Shown: positions 16,771 to 25,881 of the stretch, in pieces
Layout: each line of letters starts with the position of its first letter
Position numbering within the stretch: the stretch's first letter is position 1
Source: UBA5069 sp964560495
GTDB taxonomy: Bacteria; Chloroflexota; Anaerolineae; Caldilineales; Caldilineaceae
Direction of reading: 5' to 3'
NCBI GenBank assembly: GCA_964560495.1
Contig: CAZLMM010000005.1
Coordinates: 75,073-139,072, forward strand
Length of the DNA stretch: 64,000 nucleotides
Program-made: the position numbers and the translations under genes
The notes under the pieces: model-generated
Told to the model about the DNA's origin: nothing
The model's input: only the letters and a program-made list of their open reading frames with translations
The model's database searches: none

Positions 16771-18225
16771 ATGACCAACTTCGACCTGATCGTCATCGGC
16801 GGCGGGCCGGCCGGCGTGACCGCAGCCCTGCGTGGCTGCGAGCTAGGCGCACGCGTCGCCCTGCTGGAACGCAGCAACCTGGGCGGAACCTGCACCAATG
16901 ACGGCTGCGCGCCGACGCGGGTGCTGGCCAAGGCGGCGCGGCTGGTGCGCGACGCCGAGCAGTTCAGCGACTATGGCCTGCTGGCGCGACCGCCCGAAGT
17001 GGATTTCCGCCGGCTGTTGGAACGCACCCAGAGCGTTATCTACGCAGTGCACGAGAAGAAGCAGCTACACAACCACCTGGAAAGCGCAGGCGTGGAGGTC
17101 TTCGCCGGCGTCGGCGCAGCGCGCTTCGTCGATCCCCACACGCTTGCCCTGGGCGATGCTTTCACGCTCAGCGCCGAGCGGGTGATCCTGGCGGCCGGCG
17201 GACGGGCGCGGCGGCTGGACTTCCCCGGCGAGGAGCTGGCCCTCACCCACAGCGACGTCTGGTCGCTGAATCGGCTGCCTCGCTCTGTGGCGGTGGTGGG
17301 CGGCGCGGCCACGGGCTCTCAACTGGCCTCCATCTTCGACGCCTTTGGCGTCGAGACGACCATTCTCGACGTGGCGCCGCGGCTGGTGAGCGCCGAAGAT
17401 GAACTGGTGGCGACGACCCTGGTCGACGCCTTCCGCCGCCGCGGCATCCAGGTGATCACCGGCATCGCCGGGGTCGAGCGTATCGAGCGCACAGGGGGTG
17501 GGCTGCGCCTGGTCTATCGCACGGCAGAAGGTGAGCGCCCCCTGGACGCCGAGGCGGTGATCCTTTCCACCGGCTGGCTGGGCAACCTCGCCCCCCTCAA
17601 TTTGCTGGCCGCGGGCGTGGAGACCGAGCGCAATTATGTCAAGGTGGACAGTCACCTGCGCACCACCGCGCCCCACATCTTCGCTGCGGGCGACATCACC
17701 GGGCGCATGATGCTGGTGCAGAGCGCCAGCTATGAGGCGCGCATTGCGGCCGAGAACGCGCTGCTGGGTCCCAAGCGCGTCTACCGCCACACCATCGTGC
17801 CCCACGGCGGCTTCACAGACCCGGAATACGCCGGCGTGGGGCTGACCGAGGCCGCAGCCCAGACACAGGGACTCAGCCCAGCGACGGCAGTGGTTGCCTA
17901 CGCCGACCTGGATCGCGCCGTCATTGACGGGCGCACGGAAGGTTACTGCAAGCTGGTGGTCGATCCGGCCACCAAGCACCTGTTGGGCGCGCACGTCATC
18001 GGCGAGCAGGCCGTGGAGATCGTCCAGATCGTAGCCGCCGGCATGGCCTCCAGTATGCGTGTGGAGCAGCTGGCCGAGCTGGAGATCTCGTATCCCACCT
18101 TTGCGGCCATCCTGGGGCTGGCCGCGCGCCGGATCGTGCGCGACCTGGGGCTGACGCCCGTGGCGGCGGAGTGGCGCACCCTGGGCGAGCGGCACGTGGC
18201 GGAATGGGAGCGCCGCGCAGTGTGA
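16771..18225 (+). CDS. FAD-dependent pyridine nucleotide-disulfide oxidoreductase (MerA/Lpd-like)
   Basis: The 484-residue protein has the FAD motif LIVIGGGPAGVTAALRG, redox-active cysteines Cys41 and Cys46 (GGTCTNDGCAPTR), a second dinucleotide fold (SVAVVGGAATGSQLA), FAAGDITG and a C-terminal dimerisation domain. In dihydrolipoamide dehydrogenases the C-terminal His-Pro-Thr supplies the catalytic base; here the segment reads SYPTFAAIL, so the His is replaced. That argues against a classical lipoamide dehydrogenase and is closer to MerA-like or uncharacterised class I members. I start at ATG 16771, just before the conserved N-terminus. Confidence 0.88.
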   Translation: MTNFDLIVIGGGPAGVTAALRGCELGARVALLERSNLGGTCTNDGCAPTRVLAKAARLVRDAEQFSDYGLLARPPEVDFRRLLERTQSVIYAVHEKKQLHNHLESAGVEVFAGVGAARFVDPHTLALGDAFTLSAERVILAAGGRARRLDFPGEELALTHSDVWSLNRLPRSVAVVGGAATGSQLASIFDAFGVETTILDVAPRLVSAEDELVATTLVDAFRRRGIQVITGIAGVERIERTGGGLRLVYRTAEGERPLDAEAVILSTGWLGNLAPLNLLAAGVETERNYVKVDSHLRTTAPHIFAAGDITGRMMLVQSASYEARIAAENALLGPKRVYRHTIVPHGGFTDPEYAGVGLTEAAAQTQGLSPATAVVAYADLDRAVIDGRTEGYCKLVVDPATKHLLGAHVIGEQAVEIVQIVAAGMASSMRVEQLAELEISYPTFAAILGLAARRIVRDLGLTPVAAEWRTLGERHVAEWERRAV

Positions 18226-18227
18226 CT

Positions 18228-19001
18228 TTAGCGCAGAAGATATATCAACGCCACGACGACGCCGATGACGACGACGACGATGCGTAGGGTTTGCGGGCGG
18301 ATGCGCCCAGCCAGCCGTCCACCCAGCGCGCCGCCCAACAGCGCGCCCACGGCCATCACCAGCGCCGCAGCCCACACCACCTGCCCGGAAAAAAGAAAGA
18401 AGACCGCAGCGGCCATGTTGACCGAAAAGGCGATAGCCTGTTTCAGCCCGTTGAGCCGGGTCAGGTTGTCCTCGATCACCAACCCCAAGACCGCCAGGAT
18501 GATGACGCTGAGACCCGCGCCGAAATAGCCGCCATAAATGGCCGCAGCAAAGACGGGCAGGATGGCCCACGCCTCGTTGAGCGGTCGGTCATGGGAAGCC
18601 GAGGCGCGGCGAGACACCCAACGCCGCACCGGGTCTTGCACGGCCAATAAGCCGCACGCCAGCAGAATCAGATAGGGCACCAATGCGCTGAAGAGCTTTT
18701 CGCTGGTGTTGAGCAAGAGCGCCGCGCCCGCCACGCCGCCCACCACGCCGGTAGGCGCCAGCAGGCGCAACCGCCGGTTCTGCCCGGCCAGGTCCTGCAA
18801 CTGGGCAAAGGTTGCGCCCAGGTAGCCCGGAACGAGCGCCACGGTGTTCGTCACGTTGGCGGATACGGGCGGCACACCCACGGCCACCAACGCAGGAAAA
18901 CTGATGAGCGTGCCGCCGCCGGCAATGGCGTTGATCAAGCCGGCGGCCACGGCGGCCAGGCCAATGAGCAGAAAGTCGAACAAGCTGAGTGGGTCTGTCA
19001 T
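18228..19001 (-). CDS. TauE/SafE-family sulfite or anion exporter
   Basis: The 257-residue protein has about eight membrane segments and the duplicated TauE/SafE motifs: GLINAIAGGGTLISFPAL at the start and IYGGYFGAGLSVIILAVLG in the second half. ATG 19001 is preceded by GAGGAATTC. The family exports sulfite, sulfoacetate or related anions; the substrate here is unknown. It converges on the disulfide oxidoreductase with only two bases between stops. Confidence 0.88.
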   Translation of the reverse strand: MTDPLSLFDFLLIGLAAVAAGLINAIAGGGTLISFPALVAVGVPPVSANVTNTVALVPGYLGATFAQLQDLAGQNRRLRLLAPTGVVGGVAGAALLLNTSEKLFSALVPYLILLACGLLAVQDPVRRWVSRRASASHDRPLNEAWAILPVFAAAIYGGYFGAGLSVIILAVLGLVIEDNLTRLNGLKQAIAFSVNMAAAVFFLFSGQVVWAAALVMAVGALLGGALGGRLAGRIRPQTLRIVVVVIGVVVALIYLLR

Positions 19002-19075
19002 GAATTCCTCGTAAGAAGAAATGGGGCATCTTCTCAAGCAGGGGCGCCAATCATTGAGAAGATGCAGAATGGGCG

Positions 19076-20908
19076 TCACTTGCCAAAGATCTCGCGCAGG
19101 TTGTCGGTCATCATGACCACGGCCAGGAAGGCCAGGCCAAACACGATGGTCACCCACCAAAACTCGAACAATAAGATGACCGCAGTCACCATGGCCAGCG
19201 CGACCGTCAGGCCGATCAAAAACGAGACGAGGCGCGCGTGGGTGTAGGCCTCGACTGCGCCGACGAAGACCGCGGTGGCAATCAGCCAGAAAAGCCAAAA
19301 AGGTGGGCGGAAGTAGAGCAAGCCCAGGATCAGCAGCAGAATGACGCCGCCGCTGGCCGCGGCCCACAACATGGCGATGCGGCCCTGTTCTTCGAGCGGC
19401 GATTGGGGCGCATGACTGCGACGAATGTGGCTGCGCGGCGAGCCAAAATCACCCTGCTTCATGCGCGCCAGGTGGGCCGCGCTGGCCTCATAGGTTTCCT
19501 CCACCTCCGACAGGCGATCGCTCAGCGTGCGCAGTTTCGTTTCCTCTTGGGCCAGCCGGGTCTGGCGTCGGCTGGACAGATGGCCGAGATACTGGGTCTG
19601 ATTGAGCGCGCCCACCTCGGCGGCCAGTTTGCGCACGCGCAGCCGCTGGGCGTCGATCTGCCCGCTCAGCCTGGTCTGTTCCTCCGCCAGCTCATTCAGC
19701 ACTTCCTCTGCGGCGGCGATGGCCTGACCGGGTGGGGGCGTCTTGTCCAGCCCGCACCAAGCCAGGGGGTCGCGCCATGAGAGGCGAATACTGCCGTTGC
19801 GGTTGTATTTGGGGCCGGCCGGCGCACGCTCGCCGCCTAATGGGTCCCAGGTGTCCAACCCCCACAGACCGCGGTAGCCATCCACCCAGGCGCTCTGGTC
19901 GCTGATGAGGATTGGCGTCCACTCCTCCTGTTGCCCGGGCCCAATGGCGCGGCCATCGCCGCGGGCGTAATCCACAAAAGGGATGCTCAACAGGGAGTTC
20001 AACCCGGAATTGAGTTGCAGGCTGCCACTCTGCCGCAGGGTATTGGTCCAAAAACGCTCAAGTGCGTCGGCTGCGCCGTGGAGCAGGCCGGCAAAGCCCG
20101 GCTCCACCTGCATGAGATACTCGCCGCCGGTGAAATAGCTGGCATGAGAGCCGGCGCCTACGTAAATGATGGGATGATTTTCGGCTGCCTTCTCCACTTC
20201 TGGATCATCCCAGCGCCGGCGCAGGTCGTCGCCGCTGAAATCGTGCATGGCATAGGCCACCCAGGCCGGCGTTGGCTCGCTATCGCCTTCATCGGAAAGA
20301 TAGATCAGCACCTGTTCCCAGTCTGATTCATGGTCATTGATACCAGAAAAAGTGGAGCGCCAATCGTTCATCACGTAGAAAAAGAGGTACTGAAGAACGA
20401 TGTATCCGCCCATGTGTAGCACCCGGCCATAATAGGCGCGTCGGGCATGGTCGGCCATGAACTGGCGATAGCTCTGCTCGGCCGCGGCAGCAGTGCCGCC
20501 CGGCACGCGGCCACGCGCCAGGAGCGCAAGGTCAAAGACGCCATCCAGAAGGCGCGTCACCAGCCCGACACGCTGCAAACGGCTCGGCGCGTGGAAGGCA
20601 GGGCGGTCTGGGCGTTTGCGCCAACGCTGATAATCCGACGCCTGCAAAGGTTCATGAACGAAGCGCAGATAGAAACGTTCCCCAAGGGGCGCATCTTTGT
20701 AATCGCCCAGGTTGGTCGGCGTCAGCTCGCCTGGGCGAGCCAGTAGGCGGGCGCGCCGCGTACGGTCGGCGGCCCACAGGCTGCACCGTTCCAGATAGCC
20801 ATCCACGGCGCAGGGAAAGAACATCTCGCCTTGCGTAAAACGCAATACGGGTTCATAGCGTCGCAACAATTCCACTTCGCCCCCAACACTCATGCTCGTA
20901 CTCGCCAC
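19076..20908 (-). CDS. Large Vps62-like protein with coiled coil and C-terminal membrane segments
   Basis: GTG 20908 is the likely start because GGAGGAGGT lies six bases upstream. The protein has about 610 residues. The first 390 resemble Vps62/DUF946-type domains: YEPVLRFTQGEMFFPCAV, NDHESDWEQVLIYL, YVGAGSHASYFTGGEYL and SWRDPLAWCG. A Gln/Glu/Arg-rich coiled coil follows (about 400-490), then three or four membrane helices. The function is unknown; the His/Asp-rich NDHESDWE and GSHASYF motifs could bind metal. It is preceded by a small membrane protein and a globin in one operon. Confidence 0.65.
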   Translation of the reverse strand: MASTSMSVGGEVELLRRYEPVLRFTQGEMFFPCAVDGYLERCSLWAADRTRRARLLARPGELTPTNLGDYKDAPLGERFYLRFVHEPLQASDYQRWRKRPDRPAFHAPSRLQRVGLVTRLLDGVFDLALLARGRVPGGTAAAAEQSYRQFMADHARRAYYGRVLHMGGYIVLQYLFFYVMNDWRSTFSGINDHESDWEQVLIYLSDEGDSEPTPAWVAYAMHDFSGDDLRRRWDDPEVEKAAENHPIIYVGAGSHASYFTGGEYLMQVEPGFAGLLHGAADALERFWTNTLRQSGSLQLNSGLNSLLSIPFVDYARGDGRAIGPGQQEEWTPILISDQSAWVDGYRGLWGLDTWDPLGGERAPAGPKYNRNGSIRLSWRDPLAWCGLDKTPPPGQAIAAAEEVLNELAEEQTRLSGQIDAQRLRVRKLAAEVGALNQTQYLGHLSSRRQTRLAQEETKLRTLSDRLSEVEETYEASAAHLARMKQGDFGSPRSHIRRSHAPQSPLEEQGRIAMLWAAASGGVILLLILGLLYFRPPFWLFWLIATAVFVGAVEAYTHARLVSFLIGLTVALAMVTAVILLFEFWWVTIVFGLAFLAVVMMTDNLREIFGK

Positions 20909-20912
20909 GCCA

Positions 20913-21353
20913 TCACCTCCTCCCTGCCAGGCCAACAAAGAGTTGTCTCACCTCGCGCTGATTGACATAAAAGACCATGATCACGTTGAGGAGCATGGAA
21001 AGATAGGGCGGCTGCCCGCTGAAGTAGAGGACAATGTCAACGGTCATGGAAAAAGCAAAGAGCGCCATGAGTAGATACCACGCCCAACGGCGCAATCGCC
21101 ACAGCCCAATCAACGTGATGAGCATCAAGAGCCACTGGAAACCGTCGGATACGAACAGCGCCAGCTCTGTCCAGGTCAAATCAAGGGCGTCAGAATTGTG
21201 TACGGCGACGACAAGCGTCATCAAGACACCCTGTCCCAATAGCCTGAATGTCAAAAGGAACATGATCGCCTTGAGACCAAAGGGTCGTCGGGCCTGCCCG
21301 GACGGAGCGGCCAGTGGCGCAGAGTAGGGGTCAAGAGCAGTGAATTCAGTCAT
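20913..21353 (-). CDS. Small four-helix membrane protein of unknown function
   Basis: The 146-residue protein has four predicted membrane segments (about residues 28-50, 62-82, 86-106, 112-132) after a polar Pro/Ala-rich N-terminus. I recognise no family. Its ATG overlaps the globin stop (ATGA), and its TGA lies 4 bases before the GTG of the Vps62-like gene, so the three genes are translated together. Confidence 0.75.
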   Translation of the reverse strand: MTEFTALDPYSAPLAAPSGQARRPFGLKAIMFLLTFRLLGQGVLMTLVVAVHNSDALDLTWTELALFVSDGFQWLLMLITLIGLWRLRRWAWYLLMALFAFSMTVDIVLYFSGQPPYLSMLLNVIMVFYVNQREVRQLFVGLAGRR

Positions 21354-21820
21354 GGTTGTGGTTGTGGCGCGCCGTCGGACGACCCAGGCGCGGTGTTGAC
21401 CATCCAGGCCGAAAAGCCGTGGAGGAAATCACGGAAGCCGGGCAGATGCTCGGCGGGAAACGCATAGCGTTCGACGGCGTGATCCAAGATGTGGTCGAAA
21501 CAGGCCAGCCATTCCTGGCGCGCTGCTTCGTCGATGGCAAAGGGCAGGTGGCGGGCGCGCATGGCCGGGTTGCCATAGAGTTGGTGATAAAGGGGCGGGC
21601 CGCCCAGCAAGCCCACAAAGAAGGCGGCAGACTTGCGCGATGCCTTCACCATGTCGTCGGGAAACATGGCGCGCAAGGGAGATCGCTCCAGCTCGCGATA
21701 GAAATCCTCCATCATTTGGACGATGTTATCGAAGCCCATCCGATCATAGATGTCGGGGTTGGGCGGCGCTACACGTGGCGGTCCGCCTGGTGGAACGTAG
21801 ATAGTGCGTTGCACTGTCAC
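21350..21820 (-). CDS. Truncated haemoglobin, group II-like
   Basis: The 156-residue protein fits group II truncated globins: FDNIVQMMEDFYRELERSPL, FPDD, FVGLLGGPPLY, and RARHLPF containing the proximal His, then AARQEWLACFDHIL. Such globins bind O2, NO or peroxide in the cytoplasm. The start is GTG 21820 with GAGGAAG upstream. The N-terminal 25 residues are Pro-rich. It heads a three-gene operon. Confidence 0.9.
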   Translation of the reverse strand: MTVQRTIYVPPGGPPRVAPPNPDIYDRMGFDNIVQMMEDFYRELERSPLRAMFPDDMVKASRKSAAFFVGLLGGPPLYHQLYGNPAMRARHLPFAIDEAARQEWLACFDHILDHAVERYAFPAEHLPGFRDFLHGFSAWMVNTAPGSSDGAPQPQP

Positions 21821-21881
21821 AAGATCTTCCTCTATTGAAAAATGGGCTCACACGGAGGATAGGCATGAAACCTGATTTGGG

Positions 21882-21910
21882 TTGACATCCTCAGCATCTT
21901 CATATACAAT
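21882..21910 (+). promoter_or_regulatory. Sigma-70 promoter of the Phd/VapC module
   Basis: TTGACA (21882-21887), a 17-base spacer and TACAAT (21905-21910) form a near-consensus promoter. Transcription would begin about 28 bases before the antitoxin ATG, whose AGGAGG lies at 21936-21941. Confidence 0.8.
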
Positions 21911-21944
21911 CCTGGCTAGACTGTCTGGATTTACAGGAGGAAAT

Positions 21945-22202
21945 ATGTGGCAAGTGCAGCAAGCCAAAAACAAATTCAGCCAACTGGTGGATGATGCGAT
22001 GCAAGACGGACCACAAATCATTACTCGGCATGGCGTCGAAGTGGCGGTGATCATTTCATATTCAGAATATCGGAAGATAGCCGCACTACAGAAAAACATG
22101 GGCAAGAGTTTGACGCAATTCTTTCGGGAATCGCCCCTCGTGGGCGAAGATCTTGACTTCAGCCGCGTTCAGGGTGGTGCTAGGGTAGATTTGGAGCTAT
22201 GA
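21945..22202 (+). CDS. Phd/YefM-family antitoxin
   Basis: The 85-residue protein shows the Phd/YefM N-terminus: MWQVQQAKNKFSQLVDDA, then GPQIITRHGVEVAVIISYSEYRKI. This domain binds DNA and autoregulates, while the C-terminal tail (FRESPLVGEDLDFSR) wraps the toxin. The start is fixed by AGGAGG four bases upstream. It overlaps the PIN toxin by 4 bases. Confidence 0.92.
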   Translation: MWQVQQAKNKFSQLVDDAMQDGPQIITRHGVEVAVIISYSEYRKIAALQKNMGKSLTQFFRESPLVGEDLDFSRVQGGARVDLEL

Positions 22203-22618
22203 AGTACCTTCTTGATACCAATGTGATCGCTGAATTGGTGGCAAAACAACCCTCGCCCAACGTCATCGCCTGGATTGAACGACTGGAGGAGAGTCAACTC
22301 TACCTGAGCGTGATTACTGTCGGCGAAATCAAAAAAGGCATCGAGAAACTCCCTGAGTCTCAACGCAAGCGTGATCTCCATTACTGGTTGACGAACGAAC
22401 TGCTTTTGCGGTTTCAGGGGCGCATCCTCGTGATCGATTCTTCAGTTGCGCAGACATGGGGTGTGCTGACGGCAACACTGGAACTGAGAGGCCGTACATT
22501 GCCCTCTATCGATTCACTGATTGCGGCGATTGCGTTGCACGGCCAGCTTACACTGGCGACGCGAAATGTGGCCGATTTCGCCGGCGCCGGCGTGACGGTG
22601 ATCAATCCGTGGATATGA
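22199..22618 (+). CDS. VapC-type PIN ribonuclease toxin
   Basis: The 139-residue protein has the VapC acidic residues: MKYLLDTNVIAEL (Asp6), SVITVGEIKKGI (Glu), and LPSIDSLIAAIAL (Asp), followed by LATRNVADF. VapC toxins cleave tRNA or rRNA and are neutralised by the upstream antitoxin. The ATGA overlap and the promoter at 21882 make this a complete module. Confidence 0.93.
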   Translation: MKYLLDTNVIAELVAKQPSPNVIAWIERLEESQLYLSVITVGEIKKGIEKLPESQRKRDLHYWLTNELLLRFQGRILVIDSSVAQTWGVLTATLELRGRTLPSIDSLIAAIALHGQLTLATRNVADFAGAGVTVINPWI

Positions 22619-22636
22619 ACGCCGCGATCTTCCCAT

Positions 22637-23818
22637 CTACTCGACTGACAGCGAGTTGATATCGACTGTGCGATTCCTGCTCACCACAAATCTCTCATAT
22701 TCATTCTCCGCCGGCACACCCCACACAGCCCAGAATTCACCGGTCGTGGGCGACATGATACATGCGCCAGACGACTCGATGTCGTAGCCAGGGCGCGTCA
22801 CGGCGCAGATGGACATCTCGCCCGGCTCCTGATAGCGCGTCAGGGTCATCAGGCTGTCGATGGTGACGGCGCCTAGTTGTGCGGCCAGCAGACGTTGCGC
22901 CTGGGCGAGGCGCGTCATCGTGCTCTGCAACGACAATGCCTTGCGAGCGCGTTCCTGCGCCTGGGTGTGGGGCGCCAGACAGTGATTGGTGTGGGCAATG
23001 ATTCCCCGCACGGGCGTCGTGTGGCTGCATGTGGCCATAGCCTCCACGTTCCACCCTTTCAGCGCGCCAGTGTTGTCTGGCCCCAGAACCACATAGTTGT
23101 GGCCGCCAGAGAGTTTTGCGTTGAGCAGCGTCTCCATTGCCCCGTCTGCGGTTGGCTGAGCCAGCATCTTGCGCGTGACGTATGTCCAATGCACGCCGAT
23201 GCGACCGTCTGCGCCAGACAGGTTGTTGACGCCCACGGCCACGCCGTGTTCGTTCATACCCATCATGCCGATACAGCCGGTAATGGTGAAGATGAGCAGC
23301 GCCGGGCCATCGTCGGGTCGCACGTCGAGGAGGATCACATGGGGGGTGGCCGAGGCATGCATGTCCCAGGTCTGGCCGAGATAGGCGCGACCGTCCGCCG
23401 AAGCTGACTCTTCGACGATGAAGGCAGTACAGCCGCCGTCGTCAGCTTTGGACACATAGCCATTGCCGTTGGCGCTGAAGACCCTGGCTGCGTTGCGGTC
23501 GTTGGCGATCACATCCACAAAGTCGGTGAAGCCGTTCATGATGACCAGTTCGTTCAGCCCCAGCCCGATGGCGTCGGCCATGCCCTGCATCTCCTCCATG
23601 AGCAATGGGTCGAAGGCCCAGTGCTCTTGGAGGCAAGCCTGTCCCAGGGCCAGCACTTCATCCAGCGTGGCGGCGCGTCCGCCTGTCCAAAAGGGATCGG
23701 TGCACAGGCGCAGACGTTCCTCGGTCAGCAACGCGATTTCGTCGCAGAAAGCCTGGCCGTGGGTGTAGCCCATGGCATAGGGCGACCCGCTCACTTGCAA
23801 CACGCGCAGTTTCTTCAT
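22637..23818 (-). CDS. C45-family acyltransferase/amidase (penicillin acyltransferase-like Ntn hydrolase)
   Basis: Start ATG 23818 is preceded by AGGAGGG. The 393-residue protein resembles the acyl-CoA:6-aminopenicillanate acyltransferase (peptidase C45) family: GSPYAMGYTHGQAF, then GCTAFIVEESASADGRAYLGQTWDMH. In that family the Cys of GCTAF becomes the N-terminal nucleophile after self-cleavage. Other family-like segments are GMMGMNEHGVAVGVNNL and GIIAHTNHCL. Members act on amide bonds of varied acyl compounds. It is the last gene after the ABC-F ATPase. Confidence 0.85.
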   Translation of the reverse strand: MKKLRVLQVSGSPYAMGYTHGQAFCDEIALLTEERLRLCTDPFWTGGRAATLDEVLALGQACLQEHWAFDPLLMEEMQGMADAIGLGLNELVIMNGFTDFVDVIANDRNAARVFSANGNGYVSKADDGGCTAFIVEESASADGRAYLGQTWDMHASATPHVILLDVRPDDGPALLIFTITGCIGMMGMNEHGVAVGVNNLSGADGRIGVHWTYVTRKMLAQPTADGAMETLLNAKLSGGHNYVVLGPDNTGALKGWNVEAMATCSHTTPVRGIIAHTNHCLAPHTQAQERARKALSLQSTMTRLAQAQRLLAAQLGAVTIDSLMTLTRYQEPGEMSICAVTRPGYDIESSGACIMSPTTGEFWAVWGVPAENEYERFVVSRNRTVDINSLSVE

Positions 23819-23838
23819 GGTGTTCCCTCCTGTGTATA

Positions 23839-25512
23839 TCATTGATGGCGGAGCTGGTATTCATCCCAGCCGCCAACGTAACGAACAAGCGCGCCAGCGA
23901 TGATCTCCCAAACTTCGTCGGCAAAGCTCTGAATAAAGCGCCGATCATGGGAGACTGCCACGATTGGCCCGGCGAATCTGTGCAGCGCAGCCTCGAACTC
24001 CTCCAGCACATCCAGGCTGATGTGATTGGTCGGTTCATCCAGCAGCAACACATTGGCCCTGGTCGCCATCAAGCGCGCGAGTTGTAGCTTGCGCTTCTGG
24101 CCAACGCTGAGGGCGGCCACAGGCTTCGCCAGCTCTGGATAGGTGAACAGCCCATAGCTGAGCAGTTCGGTTTTGAGCGTCTCCCAATCGCCGGCCAGCC
24201 CTGCGGTATACACCTCGTACAACGTGCCAGACCGATCGAGGGTCTCCTGTTCCTGATCAAGATAACCGACCGCCACGCCTGGCGCCCAATAGATCCAGCC
24301 GCTGTCGGGCGCGATCTGGCGCGCCATGATGCGCAGGAGCGTCGTTTTGCCTGCGCCGTTCGGGCCAACAAGGACGATACGCGCCCGACTCTCCACCGTG
24401 CAGGCGACCTGGTGCAGAATGATGCGCTCGCCATAGCTCTTGCTGGCATCCACAACGTTGACAGGCGTCTTGCTGCCAAAGAGCGTTGGATTCAGCTCTG
24501 GATTGATCTCCAATCCTTTGGGCGGCCTGGGAATCGGGTTCTCCTCAAGCCGACGGAGTTTCTCTTCAGCGGAGCGGATGTTGCGCGAAACCGCGGCGTC
24601 TACACGCTGCGCCTTGAAATAGGGGATGTAGCCGTCGCTGTCTCGCATCGGGTGGCGATCGCCGGCCTTTTGGCCTCGCACACGGATGATGCGCCGCAGC
24701 TCGCGCATCTCCTCCTGTTGGGCTTCATATTCGGCCAGCCAGCGAGCGCGCTCCTGTTGTTTGCTGGCCGCATAAAAATCATAGTCGCCGGCGTAACATT
24801 TTGCCGCTCGGGTGACCTCATCAATTTCGACGATGGTCGTCGCCATGCGATTGAGGAAGTGACGGTCGTGAGAGACCGCCACCAGGCCGCCTTTGAATCG
24901 CTGCAAATGGTCTTCCAGCCATTCCAGCGCGGCAAAATCCAGATGATTGGTCGGTTCGTCCAGGAGCAGCAGGTCAGGCGAGCGCAGCAGCAGGCCGGCC
25001 AGACCCAGGCGCTCCTTCTCCCCGCCTGAAAGGGTGGAGACTGGTCGGCTGCGTTCGATCTCTGCCAACCCCAGTCCGGCAAGCACCTGTTCGACATTGT
25101 GCTCTTGATAGCCGCCGGCCAGCTCATATTGATCGCTGAGCGCGCCATACTCGACCAGCAGATCATCCAATGGTCCCTGGCCGATGGACATGGCCTGCTC
25201 CACTGTTCGCATCCGCTCTGCCAGCCGCGAGAGGTCGCCTTGGGCTTCGGCCAGCAATTCTGCCACGGACCGGTCACCCAACAGCGTCAGAGTTTGGGGC
25301 AGATAGCCCATGCGCACGCCTGGCGCCAGCGTCACAACGCCTTGTTCGGGCGTCACCTCGCCGACGATGACCTTGAGCAGCGTCGACTTGCCCACGCCAT
25401 TGGCGCCGACCACACCAAACCGCTCGCCGGCGTTGACCATCAGCGACACGGCGTTGAGGACTGTATTGTCGCCAAAGCTCTTTGAAACGCCGGATAGGGT
25501 CAATAACATCAT
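23839..25512 (-). CDS. ABC-F subfamily ATPase
   Basis: The 557-residue protein contains two ATPase domains and no membrane segment. It has Walker A motifs GANGVGKST and GPNGAGKTT, signatures LSGGEKERLGLAGLL and LSVGQKRKLQLARL, and Walker B with LLLDEPTNHLDF and LLLDEPTNHISL. A charged linker of about 80 residues separates them, typical of ribosome-acting ABC-F proteins. It may protect or tune translation; antibiotic resistance cannot be inferred. It follows XisI with 21 bases between. Confidence 0.92.
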   Translation of the reverse strand: MMLLTLSGVSKSFGDNTVLNAVSLMVNAGERFGVVGANGVGKSTLLKVIVGEVTPEQGVVTLAPGVRMGYLPQTLTLLGDRSVAELLAEAQGDLSRLAERMRTVEQAMSIGQGPLDDLLVEYGALSDQYELAGGYQEHNVEQVLAGLGLAEIERSRPVSTLSGGEKERLGLAGLLLRSPDLLLLDEPTNHLDFAALEWLEDHLQRFKGGLVAVSHDRHFLNRMATTIVEIDEVTRAAKCYAGDYDFYAASKQQERARWLAEYEAQQEEMRELRRIIRVRGQKAGDRHPMRDSDGYIPYFKAQRVDAAVSRNIRSAEEKLRRLEENPIPRPPKGLEINPELNPTLFGSKTPVNVVDASKSYGERIILHQVACTVESRARIVLVGPNGAGKTTLLRIMARQIAPDSGWIYWAPGVAVGYLDQEQETLDRSGTLYEVYTAGLAGDWETLKTELLSYGLFTYPELAKPVAALSVGQKRKLQLARLMATRANVLLLDEPTNHISLDVLEEFEAALHRFAGPIVAVSHDRRFIQSFADEVWEIIAGALVRYVGGWDEYQLRHQ

Positions 25513-25533
25513 GGGCGGTGAGCGAGACAGTCG

Positions 25534-25881
25534 CTATCCTACAGCAAATTCGGTGAGCGGACGCAAATCGGGGTGATGGAACGCCAGGACGATGTCTTCG
25601 CGCGGGACGCCGGCAGCCAGCAAATCTGGCGTGATGCCGTTTTCCAACCAGTCTACTTCGACCCAAATTTTGTTGTCAACGACGCGGACATAGAGATGTG
25701 TGCTCAAGACGCGTTTCTTGCCCACCCATCCTACAGTGTGCAACAAGTAATGTCCACGCTCCTCGTCAATGATCGCCACGGTTGTTTCACCTGTTTGATC
25801 GCCATTTTGAAAGAAGTCTTGATATGCTAGAAATAGCTCCTTCAGGTTCAACTTGTTTCGTCTATGTTGTTGCTTATCCAT
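25534..25881 (-). CDS. xisI: XisI-family protein
   Basis: The 115-residue protein matches the XisI family: ERGHYLLHTVGWVGKKRVLSTHL, NKIWVEVDWLENGITPDLLAAGVP and EDIVLAFHHPDLRPLTEFAV. XisI was named from the cyanobacterial fdxN excision locus, where XisH and XisI help the XisF recombinase. No recombinase is encoded here. It overlaps the xisH gene by 34 bases. A toxin-antitoxin-like or DNA-processing role has been considered for such pairs, and none is proved by sequence. Confidence 0.9.
   Translation of the reverse strand: MDKQQHRRNKLNLKELFLAYQDFFQNGDQTGETTVAIIDEERGHYLLHTVGWVGKKRVLSTHLYVRVVDNKIWVEVDWLENGITPDLLAAGVPREDIVLAFHHPDLRPLTEFAVG

Noticed and set aside
17065..18570. Open minus-strand frame of 501 codons
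   Set aside because: It is antisense to the disulfide oxidoreductase and shows His/Gln-rich nonsense without domains.
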